55,193 bases of DNA, from contig JAHWHY010000010.1 in the NCBI GenBank assembly GCA_019323015.1, positions 1-55,193 on the forward strand, read 5' to 3'. The notes under the pieces were generated by a model. It did no database searches and was not told the DNA's origin. It saw only the letters and a list, made by a program, of their open reading frames with translations. A program made the position numbers and the translations under genes. Of this stretch, positions 47,952 through 55,193 are shown piece by piece; position 1 is the stretch's first letter; each line of letters starts with the position of its first letter. Origin of the DNA: Candidatus Woesearchaeota archaeon. Lineage in GTDB: Archaea; Nanobdellota; Nanobdellia; Woesearchaeales; ARS49.

Positions 47952-48800
47952 TTACCAGCCTCCTGAGCTTCCGCCTCCTCCAAAGCCTCCGCCCCCGAAT
48001 CCGCCAAAGCCGCCTCCAAATCCTCCAGAGCTTCTTCCGAATCCGCCCCAGATTATTCCGCCGGATTTTCTGTGTTTTGCCATCCAGCTTATTTGTGCTG
48101 CCAGTATCCAGAACATTACACTAAGCACAAATGCTATTGCGAAATACGTTATTCCTATGAATAGGGATATTGCGAGTATTGCTGCGTCTGCTCCTGCTCT
48201 TGTTTTCCATTTGTGTTTTTTTAGTCTCTCTGTTGCAACAAGGAGTATTAATAGTAAGATTAGGTATCCAAAAACTATGAGTCCGCCAAATGTGCTCATT
48301 GTTGTTGGTTGGTATTTTGCCACTATGCTTGGGTCTTCTTGTAATAGTCCTTTGATTTCTGTTAAAGCTTCATGAACTCCTCTGCCATACTCCTCCAGTC
48401 TAAATGCTGGTGTCAGGATGTATCTTCCGATTCTTCCTGTTTTTGCATCTGGCAGAACTCCTTCAAGTCCGTATCCTGTCTCAAATCTGTATTTTCTGTC
48501 TTGTACAGATATTAGAAGCAGCAATCCATTGTCTTTTTCTTCTTTTCCTATTCCCCAGCTTCGTGCAATGGATAATGAATATTCTTCTAGTGGTTCTCCC
48601 TCTAGGCTCTCAATAGTAAGCACTGCAACTTCTGCTGTTGTGTTTTTCTCTATCTCTTCGCATAGTTTCTCTATTTGCGTGCCGTAATCTCCTAGAATGT
48701 TTGCATTGTCTGTTACATATCCTTTGTATGCTGGAATCTCTGCTAGGACAATAGGCAATAGTAAGAATATAAGCAGTAATAATATTGGTTTTTTGTTCAT
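47952..48800 (-). CDS. TPM-domain membrane protein, YgcG-like
   Basis: 282 aa. Signal peptide (NKKPILLLLIFLLLPIVLAEIPA), TPM domain (about 28-150: YVTDNANILGDYGTQIEKLCEEIEKNTTAEVAVLTIESLEG, DNGLLLLISVQDRKYRFETGYGLEGVLPDAKTGRI), two membrane helices and a Gly-rich tail (repeats of GGFGGGGF). This is the classic YgcG/TPM layout. ATG 48800 is chosen; an upstream TTG would lie inside the cdc48 stop region. The gap to cdc48 is 4 nt, and lemA follows downstream. Confidence 0.88.
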   Translation of the reverse strand: MNKKPILLLLIFLLLPIVLAEIPAYKGYVTDNANILGDYGTQIEKLCEEIEKNTTAEVAVLTIESLEGEPLEEYSLSIARSWGIGKEEKDNGLLLLISVQDRKYRFETGYGLEGVLPDAKTGRIGRYILTPAFRLEEYGRGVHEALTEIKGLLQEDPSIVAKYQPTTMSTFGGLIVFGYLILLLILLVATERLKKHKWKTRAGADAAILAISLFIGITYFAIAFVLSVMFWILAAQISWMAKHRKSGGIIWGGFGRSSGGFGGGFGGFGGGGFGGGGSSGGW

Positions 48801-48804
48801 TCTT

Positions 48805-51093
48805 TTATCCAAAGTATGCTGGTTTTTCTTTCTGCATCTCTTTTGCTTTTGCAGCTGTGAAATGCTCTCTTAGTTCTTTGTATGTTTCTTCTATTTCTTT
48901 TGTTACTGAAGGTCTTACTTTTTGCAGTGCTTCTTCAAAGTGTTTTTGTGTTATTTCTTTTGCTTTCATGTCTTCCCGCAATGCGATTATTGCTGCCTCT
49001 CTGCATACTGCTTGTATGTCTGCTCCTGCATAGCCTTCTGTTAGTGCTGCTAGTTCTTTTGCTGTTGTGCCGTTTATTGGCATTTCTTTTGTGTGTACTG
49101 TGAATATTTCTTCTCTTGATTTTTCATCTGGTACTGGTGTTAGTATGATTCTGTCAAATCTTCCTGGCCTTAATAATGCTGTGTCTACCATGTCTGGCCT
49201 GTTTGTTGCCCCGATTATTACAATGTCATGCAAGTCCTCTAGTCCGTCTAGTTCAGTCAGCAACTGGTTCACAACTCTTTCAGACACGTGTGAGTCTGAG
49301 CTTGCCCCTCTTCTTGGTACTAGTGAATCTATTTCATCAAAGAATATGATTGTTGGTGCTGTCTGTCTTGCTTTTTTGAATATTTCTCTTACAGCTTTCT
49401 CACTCTCGCCAACCCATTTAGACAATAATTCAGGGCCTTTAACAGAGATAAAGTTTGCTTCGCTTTCATGTGCCACTGCTTTTGCCATTAATGTTTTTCC
49501 TGTTCCCGGCGCGCCGTATAGTAATATTCCTTTTGGTGCTTTTACTCCCATTCGTTTGAATGCGTCTGGGTGTTTCAGCGGCCACTCTACTGCCTCTATT
49601 AGTTCTTGCCTCACGCCTTCTAGTCCGCCTATGTCTTCCCATTTTACATTTGGGACATCTATCAAGACCTCTCTTAGCGCAGATGGCCTCACAACTTTTA
49701 GTGCTTCCCTGAAATCTGGGTTTGTGATTGTTAATTTTTCCAAGACTTCTTTTGGTATTGATTCTTCTTTGTCATATTTTAAGTCAGGCAATAATCTTCT
49801 CAATACTATCATTGCAGCCTCTTTTGCAAGAGATGAAACATCTGCTCCCACAAAACCATGTGTTTTCTTTGCTAGTTCTTTTAAGCCAACGTCTTTTGAT
49901 AATGGCATGTTTCTTGTATGAATCTTAAGAATGTTCAATCTGCCTTCTTCATTTGGAACGCTTATCTCTAGTTCTCTGTCAAATCTTCCTGGTCTTCGCA
50001 AGGCAGGATCCAGTATATTAGGAACATTTGTTGCTGCTATTACTACGACTCTTCCTCTGTTTTTCAGGCCGTCCATTAGTGCAAGTAATTGTGCAACTAC
50101 TCTTTTCTCTACCTCTCCTTTTGTTTCTTCTCTTTTTGTTGCAATTGCATCTATTTCATCTATGAATATGATTGCAGGAGCATTTTGTTCTGCTTCCTCA
50201 AACTTTTTTCTTATATTCTCCTCAGATTGGCCATAGTATTTGCTCATTATCTCTGGCCCGTTTATCAAGATAAAGTGTGAGTTTGTCTCATTTGCTACTG
50301 CCTTTGCCAATAATGTTTTTCCTGTTCCTGGTGGCCCGTGCAGTAAGACTCCTTTTGGCGGTTCTACCCCTAGTCTTTCGAATATTTCTGGGTGTTTTAG
50401 CGGCAGTTCTACCATTTCTCTTATTTTTTTGATTTCATCACTTAGCCCGCCTATGTCTTCGTATGTTACTTCTGGTATTGTTTCTTCTTCTATTTTTACT
50501 GCTTTTGGGTTTAAGAGTATCTCTGTTTGTTCTGTTACGATTACTGGTTGTTTTGCAGGTATTGTTTCTGCGATTACTAGTTTTAGGTCTCCGAATCCAA
50601 AGCCGTATCCTGCTCCGTTTTGTTCTTCCATCATGCTGAAGACTTCGTCAAAAAATGGGCTTCCTGTCATTGTTCTGCGTCTTCTTTTTGTTCCGCCCAG
50701 AGAAACAATGTCTCCTTTGACAAGTGCTCTTCCTAAGAGTCCTTGCTTGAATATGTGTGTGTTTGATGTTCTTACCTCTACTCTTTCGCTTGCTGGTGCG
50801 ATTGTGATTTTCTTTGCTTCTTTTATTTCTGCTTTCTTGACTTTTACTTCTTCCCCTATTCCTGTTTTTGCGTTTTTTCTTAGAAGTCCGTCCATTCTTA
50901 TTGTGCTCAGGCCGATGTCTCCTGGCAGTGCCCTGTCTGCCATTGCCACTGTTGGCTTTCCTCCCAGGATTTCTACTATGTCTCCTGGTTTTATGCCTAT
51001 TTCTTTCATGAAGTTAGAGTCTATTCTAACAATACCCTTATTCACATCGTCCTGTATCGCTTCTACGACTTTTAGTTTTATTTCCTGTTTCAT
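48805..51093 (-). CDS. Cdc48/VAT-like AAA+ ATPase
   Basis: 762 aa. N-domain of double-psi barrel plus beta clam (about 1-185), D1 with Walker A GPPGTGKTLLAKA and Walker B IIFIDEIDAI, D2 with GAPGTGKTLMAKA and IIFFDEIDSL, with SRH arginines in RRPGRFDRE and LRPGRFDRI. It unfolds proteins for degradation or remodels complexes. It lacks the C-terminal HbYX proteasome motif and ends KPAYFG. It heads an operon with the TPM gene. Confidence 0.95.
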   Translation of the reverse strand: MKQEIKLKVVEAIQDDVNKGIVRIDSNFMKEIGIKPGDIVEILGGKPTVAMADRALPGDIGLSTIRMDGLLRKNAKTGIGEEVKVKKAEIKEAKKITIAPASERVEVRTSNTHIFKQGLLGRALVKGDIVSLGGTKRRRRTMTGSPFFDEVFSMMEEQNGAGYGFGFGDLKLVIAETIPAKQPVIVTEQTEILLNPKAVKIEEETIPEVTYEDIGGLSDEIKKIREMVELPLKHPEIFERLGVEPPKGVLLHGPPGTGKTLLAKAVANETNSHFILINGPEIMSKYYGQSEENIRKKFEEAEQNAPAIIFIDEIDAIATKREETKGEVEKRVVAQLLALMDGLKNRGRVVVIAATNVPNILDPALRRPGRFDRELEISVPNEEGRLNILKIHTRNMPLSKDVGLKELAKKTHGFVGADVSSLAKEAAMIVLRRLLPDLKYDKEESIPKEVLEKLTITNPDFREALKVVRPSALREVLIDVPNVKWEDIGGLEGVRQELIEAVEWPLKHPDAFKRMGVKAPKGILLYGAPGTGKTLMAKAVAHESEANFISVKGPELLSKWVGESEKAVREIFKKARQTAPTIIFFDEIDSLVPRRGASSDSHVSERVVNQLLTELDGLEDLHDIVIIGATNRPDMVDTALLRPGRFDRIILTPVPDEKSREEIFTVHTKEMPINGTTAKELAALTEGYAGADIQAVCREAAIIALREDMKAKEITQKHFEEALQKVRPSVTKEIEETYKELREHFTAAKAKEMQKEKPAYFG

Positions 51094-51144
51094 TTTAGTC
51101 TCTAGTTTAATTATCCCACCAGATTAGAAAGCCTTTAAGTTACC

Positions 51145-51552
51145 CTATTTTACTGTGACTTTTGGTAATTGTATTGGCGGCGGAAGCCCTACTTCTCTTG
51201 CCAATATCAGTGCTTCAATGTTGCACCTGTTCAGTATGTTGTTAAGCAAAGGCGTCATGATGTCTTTTGGTATTTTCTTGTCTTTTTTCCATCCCTTTAC
51301 TATGTCATCAATCTTTGCTTCTTGTTCAACATATGTGGTTGTTCCATTAAGCGTGATTTTTGCAATTTTTGGTTCATAGTCAGCTGCATACTCAAACTTG
51401 AATAACAGCACAAACTGTTTTGACTTGCCTACGCTGAAGTCTTTTTTCTCTATATCTTTTATTACTATGTTGTTCTTGACACTCATCTTGCCTTTTGGCA
51501 CTTCCATTCTGTCAACAACAATCTTGTCAAACTGTAATCCTACTATTGTCAT
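51145..51552 (-). CDS. SecB-like domain protein (tentative)
   Basis: 135 aa with beta strands (FVLLFKFEYAADYEPKIAKITLNGTTTYV) and a C-terminal helix ending NILNRCNIEALILAREVGLPPPIQLPKVTVK. The strand order and the GLPPPIQLP end recall SecB-fold chaperones, but identity is too low for me to be sure. It lies 51 bp downstream of deoxyhypusine-synthase-divergent promoter DNA and 51 bp before cdc48 in the same direction. Confidence 0.5.
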   Translation of the reverse strand: MTIVGLQFDKIVVDRMEVPKGKMSVKNNIVIKDIEKKDFSVGKSKQFVLLFKFEYAADYEPKIAKITLNGTTTYVEQEAKIDDIVKGWKKDKKIPKDIMTPLLNNILNRCNIEALILAREVGLPPPIQLPKVTVK

Positions 51553-51703
51553 ATTTTACCACCTTAGTTTTTTGCCCCGTTGTTTAAAGGCTCTGTTCTC
51601 TTGGAGCACCTAGCCATATTTAAAGTTTTCGCTTCTTTATTACTCAGGGGTTATGAACCTTTTGACCATTACTTTTATAAACAGAGTTGTTTTTTTGTCG
51701 TCT

Positions 51704-52621
51704 ATGAAACCAGTTAATCATATCACTGTCCAAAAAGGCATGAAAGTCTCTGATTTAGTTAATCAGATGGCTAATTCTGGTGTGATGGGTGCTGGCAGGG
51801 TTGCTAAAGCTTCTAATATCCTGTTTGAGATGCTTTCTGACAAGGATTGCACTGTTTTTCTTGGTTTGGCAGGGGCAATGGTTCCTGGCGGTATGAAGAA
51901 TGTGCTTGTTGACATGCTTGCTTCTGGTAAGATTAAGGTTTTTGTAACTACTGGTGCTAACCTGACTCATGATATTTTTGAGGCTCTTGGTTTTAATCAT
52001 TTTCAAGGTTCTGCTAAGGCAGATGATGCTGAGTTGCATAAAAAGGGTATTGATAGGATTTATGATACGTTCCTGAAAAATGATGTTTATGAGAAGATGG
52101 AGGATTTTTTCAAGGAAAATTATTATACTTTATCACAGACAAAGAATATTAAGGAGTTTTTGTGGAAGCTTGGTGAGATATTGCCTGGCAAGGACTCTAT
52201 ATTAAAGATTTGTTTTGAAAAGAAGATTCCAATATTCTGTCCAGGTATTGCAGATTCTGGTATTGGCTTGATGATTTGGGGCAGGCAGGCAGAAGGAAAG
52301 AAGTTTGATTTGCCTGTTTTTGAGGATATGAAAGAAATCATATCAACTGCATGGGATTCTAAGAAGAATGGTGTTATTTATATTGGAGGGGGCCTCCCAA
52401 AAAACTTCATACAACAATCCATGCAATTTAGCAAGGGTGCTTCTTATGGTGTTCAGATATCTACTGATATGCCTCAATGGGGCGGCTCTAGTGGAGCAAA
52501 TCTCTGCGAAGGCATTTCCTGGGGCAAGATGAAGGAAGAAGGAAAGTATATTGATGTTTATTGTGATGCTACTATTGCTTTGCCCTTGATTTGGGCTAGT
52601 GTAAAGAGTAATTTATCATGA
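51704..52621 (+). CDS. Deoxyhypusine synthase
   Basis: 305 aa. It transfers the aminobutyl group of spermidine to a Lys of aIF5A. Motifs: FLGLAGAMVPGGMKNVLVDML, VTTGANLTHDIFEALG, PGIADSGIG, the QISTDMPQWGGSSGA NAD/spermidine site and the catalytic Lys in SWGKMKEEGKYIDVYCDATIALPL. ATG 51704 (MKPVNHITVQKG) is preferred because CTTTTATAAAC lies 21 nt before it. It overlaps the next ATG by 4 nt. No deoxyhypusine hydroxylase is in the window. Confidence 0.92.
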   Translation: MKPVNHITVQKGMKVSDLVNQMANSGVMGAGRVAKASNILFEMLSDKDCTVFLGLAGAMVPGGMKNVLVDMLASGKIKVFVTTGANLTHDIFEALGFNHFQGSAKADDAELHKKGIDRIYDTFLKNDVYEKMEDFFKENYYTLSQTKNIKEFLWKLGEILPGKDSILKICFEKKIPIFCPGIADSGIGLMIWGRQAEGKKFDLPVFEDMKEIISTAWDSKKNGVIYIGGGLPKNFIQQSMQFSKGASYGVQISTDMPQWGGSSGANLCEGISWGKMKEEGKYIDVYCDATIALPLIWASVKSNLS

Positions 52622-53235
52622 ATTTGATAATGTTTGTTGGAGATCCGTTTTCTGGCAAATCTTTTCTAGCTGATAAAATCAAGTCTTTTTTAGAAGCAGA
52701 GGGAAATGCTGTATTTATACTTAAGACTGTTGTTACAAGATATAAAGGTAAAAAGAATATTCTGTTCACAGCACAGAATGTTGATGAATCTATTGAATCA
52801 ACAAGAATTGAAAAAGACAAGTCTTACCGCGCTTTGTTGCCTTTGGCAAAAAGAGTTTTAAAGCAAGGGGGAGTGCCAATTCTCGATGCTACTTTTCATA
52901 AAAAATACAGAAGAGAATGGATATATCGATTCTGTAAAAAGAATAATATAAATTTATTAGTCATTCATGCGATTTTTACTGATAAAAATGCTATTATAGA
53001 GCAAATGGTTTTAAGACAGGCAAATCAGGATTATAAGGATAATCTTCTTGCATCAATTGAGGCATACGAATTAATGGTCAAGCAAAAAGACCTGTTGTCT
53101 GCCCAGGAGATTCAGGAGTATAATCTTTCTGTTATCCAATTTAATAGAGATGAAAAATGTATAAATTTATCTAACTTTAAACACGATGTCGCTTTTTTTA
53201 ATAAAGTGGCCGGTTTTTTGCAGAAAAATATTTAA
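52618..53235 (+). CDS. P-loop kinase-like protein
   Basis: 205 aa. Walker A GDPFSGKSFLA (8-18), a DATFHKKYRREWIYRF motif that resembles AAA_33/KTI12/PSTK-type small kinases, and a helical C-terminus. The substrate could be a nucleotide, a sugar or aminoacyl-tRNA; there is no diagnostic motif. Coupled to deoxyhypusine synthase by ATGA. Confidence 0.7.
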   Translation: MNLIMFVGDPFSGKSFLADKIKSFLEAEGNAVFILKTVVTRYKGKKNILFTAQNVDESIESTRIEKDKSYRALLPLAKRVLKQGGVPILDATFHKKYRREWIYRFCKKNNINLLVIHAIFTDKNAIIEQMVLRQANQDYKDNLLASIEAYELMVKQKDLLSAQEIQEYNLSVIQFNRDEKCINLSNFKHDVAFFNKVAGFLQKNI

Positions 53236-53258
53236 ACAAAGCAGTTTACTTGTTTTTC

Positions 53259-54002
53259 ATGAACTATGTTGCTAAAACTATAATTGCAAGCATTGATTTT
53301 GATGGTGTTTTGGCGCAGGGAGTTAATGCTAAAATAAAATATGCTAAAAAATGGTTCGGAGTTGACCTTACTCTAGAACAGACAAAAAAACAAGGATTTA
53401 ATGCCCTGATGCAAAAACTAGGAAAGCAGCATACTTATCGTGATCTTATGGATCCTCTTAATGAGGAGCACATTATGGAATATGAAGTCTCAGGAGACTG
53501 CATCCCTGTTTTAAAAAAGCTTTATGCAATGGGCTTTAGATTTATGATTATTACCTCGCGAAACCAGCATGATTATCCGTATGCCGTGCAGTTTGTTGCC
53601 GCAAAATTCCCTGATTTAATAGAAAAGATTCACAATACGCGCGATGAGCCTAAAACAAAATTTGTTCAAAGACTTAAGCCTCGCGTACATATTGATGATG
53701 ATATTAAGAAATTAAAACAGATTGAAGAATGCCCGATAGAATTGATTTATTACCGCCAGTCAGAGAATGTTAATAAAGAATTGCCCGCAGGAGATAAGCA
53801 GAGGATACATGAAGCAAAAAACTGGACAGATATTTCCATATTGCTGGAGCAAATTAAGAGAAGTCATGAAGCGATTTGCTGGAAAAATAGGTGGGCAAAT
53901 AAATGGTACATGATTGATAAAATTTGGGGGGCTCGTCAGTCTTTAAGCAAGCCAGAATTACAGGAATTATTAAAAGAATATGATTCTTTTTCCAGGCGAT
54001 AG
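53259..54002 (+). CDS. HAD-like hydrolase (247 aa)
   Basis: Motif I IIASIDFDGVLAQG, motif II FMIITSRNQHDYP, a Lys near EPKTKFVQRL and motif IV HIDDDIKKL. The 5'-nucleotidase-like C-terminal extension (RWANKWYMIDKIWGARQS) is unassigned. ATG 53259 is chosen with ATATTTAAAC 21 nt before it. Probably a phosphatase of unknown substrate. Confidence 0.75.
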   Translation: MNYVAKTIIASIDFDGVLAQGVNAKIKYAKKWFGVDLTLEQTKKQGFNALMQKLGKQHTYRDLMDPLNEEHIMEYEVSGDCIPVLKKLYAMGFRFMIITSRNQHDYPYAVQFVAAKFPDLIEKIHNTRDEPKTKFVQRLKPRVHIDDDIKKLKQIEECPIELIYYRQSENVNKELPAGDKQRIHEAKNWTDISILLEQIKRSHEAICWKNRWANKWYMIDKIWGARQSLSKPELQELLKEYDSFSRR

Positions 54003-54043
54003 TTTCAGAAACTTTTTTAAAATAGCCTGCTTCTGTATTAGAT

Positions 54044-54838
54044 ATGAACCTGGTAGATGTCCATTGCCACTTGAATCACGAGAAATTTAATGAAGATCGT
54101 GATGAAGTGGTTCAGAGAGCAAAAGACGCAGGAGTCAAGGTAATTATTACTTCTGGGGTCAATGTTCCGACTAATAGGGAAGTTCTTGAATTAGCTAAAA
54201 AATATGACATTGTTAAGTGCACTCTTGGAATTTATCCTATTGATGCTTTGAATATTAAGATTGATGCCCTGGATGAAGTTGGTTTGACAAGGCAGGCAGA
54301 GCCTTTTGATGTTGACAAAGAATTGAAGTTCATTCTTTCAAAAAAAGATGAGATTATGGGTATTGGTGAGTGTGGCATGGATTTCAAGTATTTGAAAGAC
54401 CATGAAAAGCAGCAGAGAATTAATTTTCAGAAGTGTATTGATTGTGCTGAAAAACTGAAGAAACCGATTGTTGTCCATACTCGTTCTGCTGAATTAGAGT
54501 GTGTTGAAATGCTTGAGTCCTCTAAATTAAAAAAAGTTATTCTGCATTCTTTTGGTGGCAGAAAGTCTGTTATCAGGCGTGCTGCTGATAATGGCTGGTC
54601 TTTTAGTGTTCCTGCTGTTATTGAGCGTTTGCAGCATTTTGAGACACTTGTAAAGATGGTTAATATTAATCAGTTGCTTACAGAGACAGATGCTCCCTGG
54701 CTTAGTCCTGTTAAGTTTGAGCGTAACGAGCCTGCTAATGTCATTTGGAGCATAAGAAAGATTGCAGAAATCAAGAAATTTAATGAAAAAGAGACTGCTG
54801 ATTCTATTTTTCTTAATTATCAGAGGATGTTTGAATGA
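54044..54838 (+). CDS. TatD family hydrolase
   Basis: 264-aa metal-dependent hydrolase. Motifs: VDVHCHLNHEKF (two His), IGECGMDF (Glu), VVHTRSA (His), LHSFGG (His) and LLTETDAPWL (Asp). Members are DNases or other phosphoesterases; archaeal ones are poorly studied. The TATA-like TTTTTTAAAATAG lies about 23 nt upstream of the ATG. Confidence 0.88.
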   Translation: MNLVDVHCHLNHEKFNEDRDEVVQRAKDAGVKVIITSGVNVPTNREVLELAKKYDIVKCTLGIYPIDALNIKIDALDEVGLTRQAEPFDVDKELKFILSKKDEIMGIGECGMDFKYLKDHEKQQRINFQKCIDCAEKLKKPIVVHTRSAELECVEMLESSKLKKVILHSFGGRKSVIRRAADNGWSFSVPAVIERLQHFETLVKMVNINQLLTETDAPWLSPVKFERNEPANVIWSIRKIAEIKKFNEKETADSIFLNYQRMFE

Positions 54839-54922
54839 TTAAGAAATAGTCCCAATAACTGTGGGATTCTGTAGTATGTTTGAGGGTGAAGCTTTAAATA
54901 CTAAAGAGTTTTATTATTTCTT

Positions 54923-55180
54923 ATGAGTTTTCCTATTGGTCCGGATGATGAACCGTTAGTAAATTCCACAGATAAATACGCAGTTGTATCATCAAAACTT
55001 TGTGATCCGACTACATTAATACCAGTACAAAGTTTCAGAACTGTGGAAGAATTAATCGAAGGTTTTCAAGATTGGCTAGGAATGTCTACTGAAGAAGCAA
55101 GAGAAACATTAAAACCTGTTGAAGTTATTGGATCAAAACAGTATAAGGTGTTAACAGATATTCTAGAAAAATATAAATAA
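54923..55180 (+). CDS. Hypothetical protein (85 aa)
   Basis: 85 aa, soluble and acidic, starting MSFPIGPDDEPLVNSTDKYAVVSSKL, with a helical C-terminal half (TVEELIEGFQDWLGMSTEEARETL). No family recognised. CTTTAAATA lies about 25 nt before the ATG, so it has its own leaderless promoter. It ends 13 bp before the window edge. Confidence 0.55.
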   Translation: MSFPIGPDDEPLVNSTDKYAVVSSKLCDPTTLIPVQSFRTVEELIEGFQDWLGMSTEEARETLKPVEVIGSKQYKVLTDILEKYK

Positions 55181-55193
55181 ATTATAATTAGTA

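Noticed and set aside
1..55193. CRISPR arrays, insertion sequences, prophage
   Set aside because: No regularly spaced repeats, cas genes, transposases, integrases or phage structural genes were seen.

Overview
This window looks like chromosomal DNA of a small-genome, AT-rich archaeon, most likely a DPANN lineage of the Woesearchaeota/Pacearchaeota type. Informational genes are archaeal: RFC large subunit, GlyRS, AsnRS, GatD/GatE, Cdc48/VAT-like AAA ATPase, HerA, Mre11, deoxyhypusine synthase, translin, and tRNAs with bulge-helix-bulge introns. Many promoters have a TATA box 21-25 nt upstream of the start codon, implying leaderless mRNAs. Short exported proteins carry hydrophobic N-termini of a kind I associate with this group. 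No rRNA, CRISPR array, insertion sequence or prophage is visible.

Layout. 1-7.5 kb: a cut-off HTH-repeat protein, ValRS, a small DPANN-type protein, RFC-L, GlyRS, then a LAGLIDADG endonuclease gene that runs into a tRNA-Phe gene. 7.5-7.7 kb: tRNA-Phe(GAA), broken by four separate bulge-helix-bulge introns. 8-15.7 kb: an archaellum/type IV pilus-like secretion block (RHH regulator, GspE/ArlI-type ATPase, ArlJ/TadC-type platform, two coiled-coil proteins and three tandem five-helix membrane paralogues). 15.7-27.7 kb: translin, hydrolases, bacterial-type AspRS, Tgt, AsnRS, DedA, HAD, Mre11 and HerA. 27.7-34.9 kb: Lys-rich basic proteins, the GTPase/DUF2073/Zn-ribbon trio, small exported Cys proteins, an AbrB-PhoU regulator, a candidate structured RNA of about 350 nt, a DHH phosphoesterase and a GGDEF protein. 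34.9-41.1 kb: YchF, a tandem soluble paralogue triplet, intron-containing tRNA-Thr, adenylate kinase, TruD, tRNA-Arg and a second LAGLIDADG gene. 41-55 kb: processive glycosyltransferase, GatE/DUF504/GatD, LemA, TPM protein, Cdc48, deoxyhypusine synthase, P-loop kinase, HAD and TatD.

Functional links. Asn-tRNA is made directly (AsnRS) while Gln-tRNA must come from Glu-tRNA by GatDE. tRNA biology is dense: four synthetases, Tgt, TruD, GatDE and three tRNAs with five introns in total.

The most unusual signal is a pair of LAGLIDADG genes, each with its own TATA promoter. Each ends inside the 5' end of a tRNA gene, in the same frame, so that tRNA nucleotides U8-A9-G10 are the stop codon. One of the two tRNAs has four introns; the other lies 7 nt upstream of truD.
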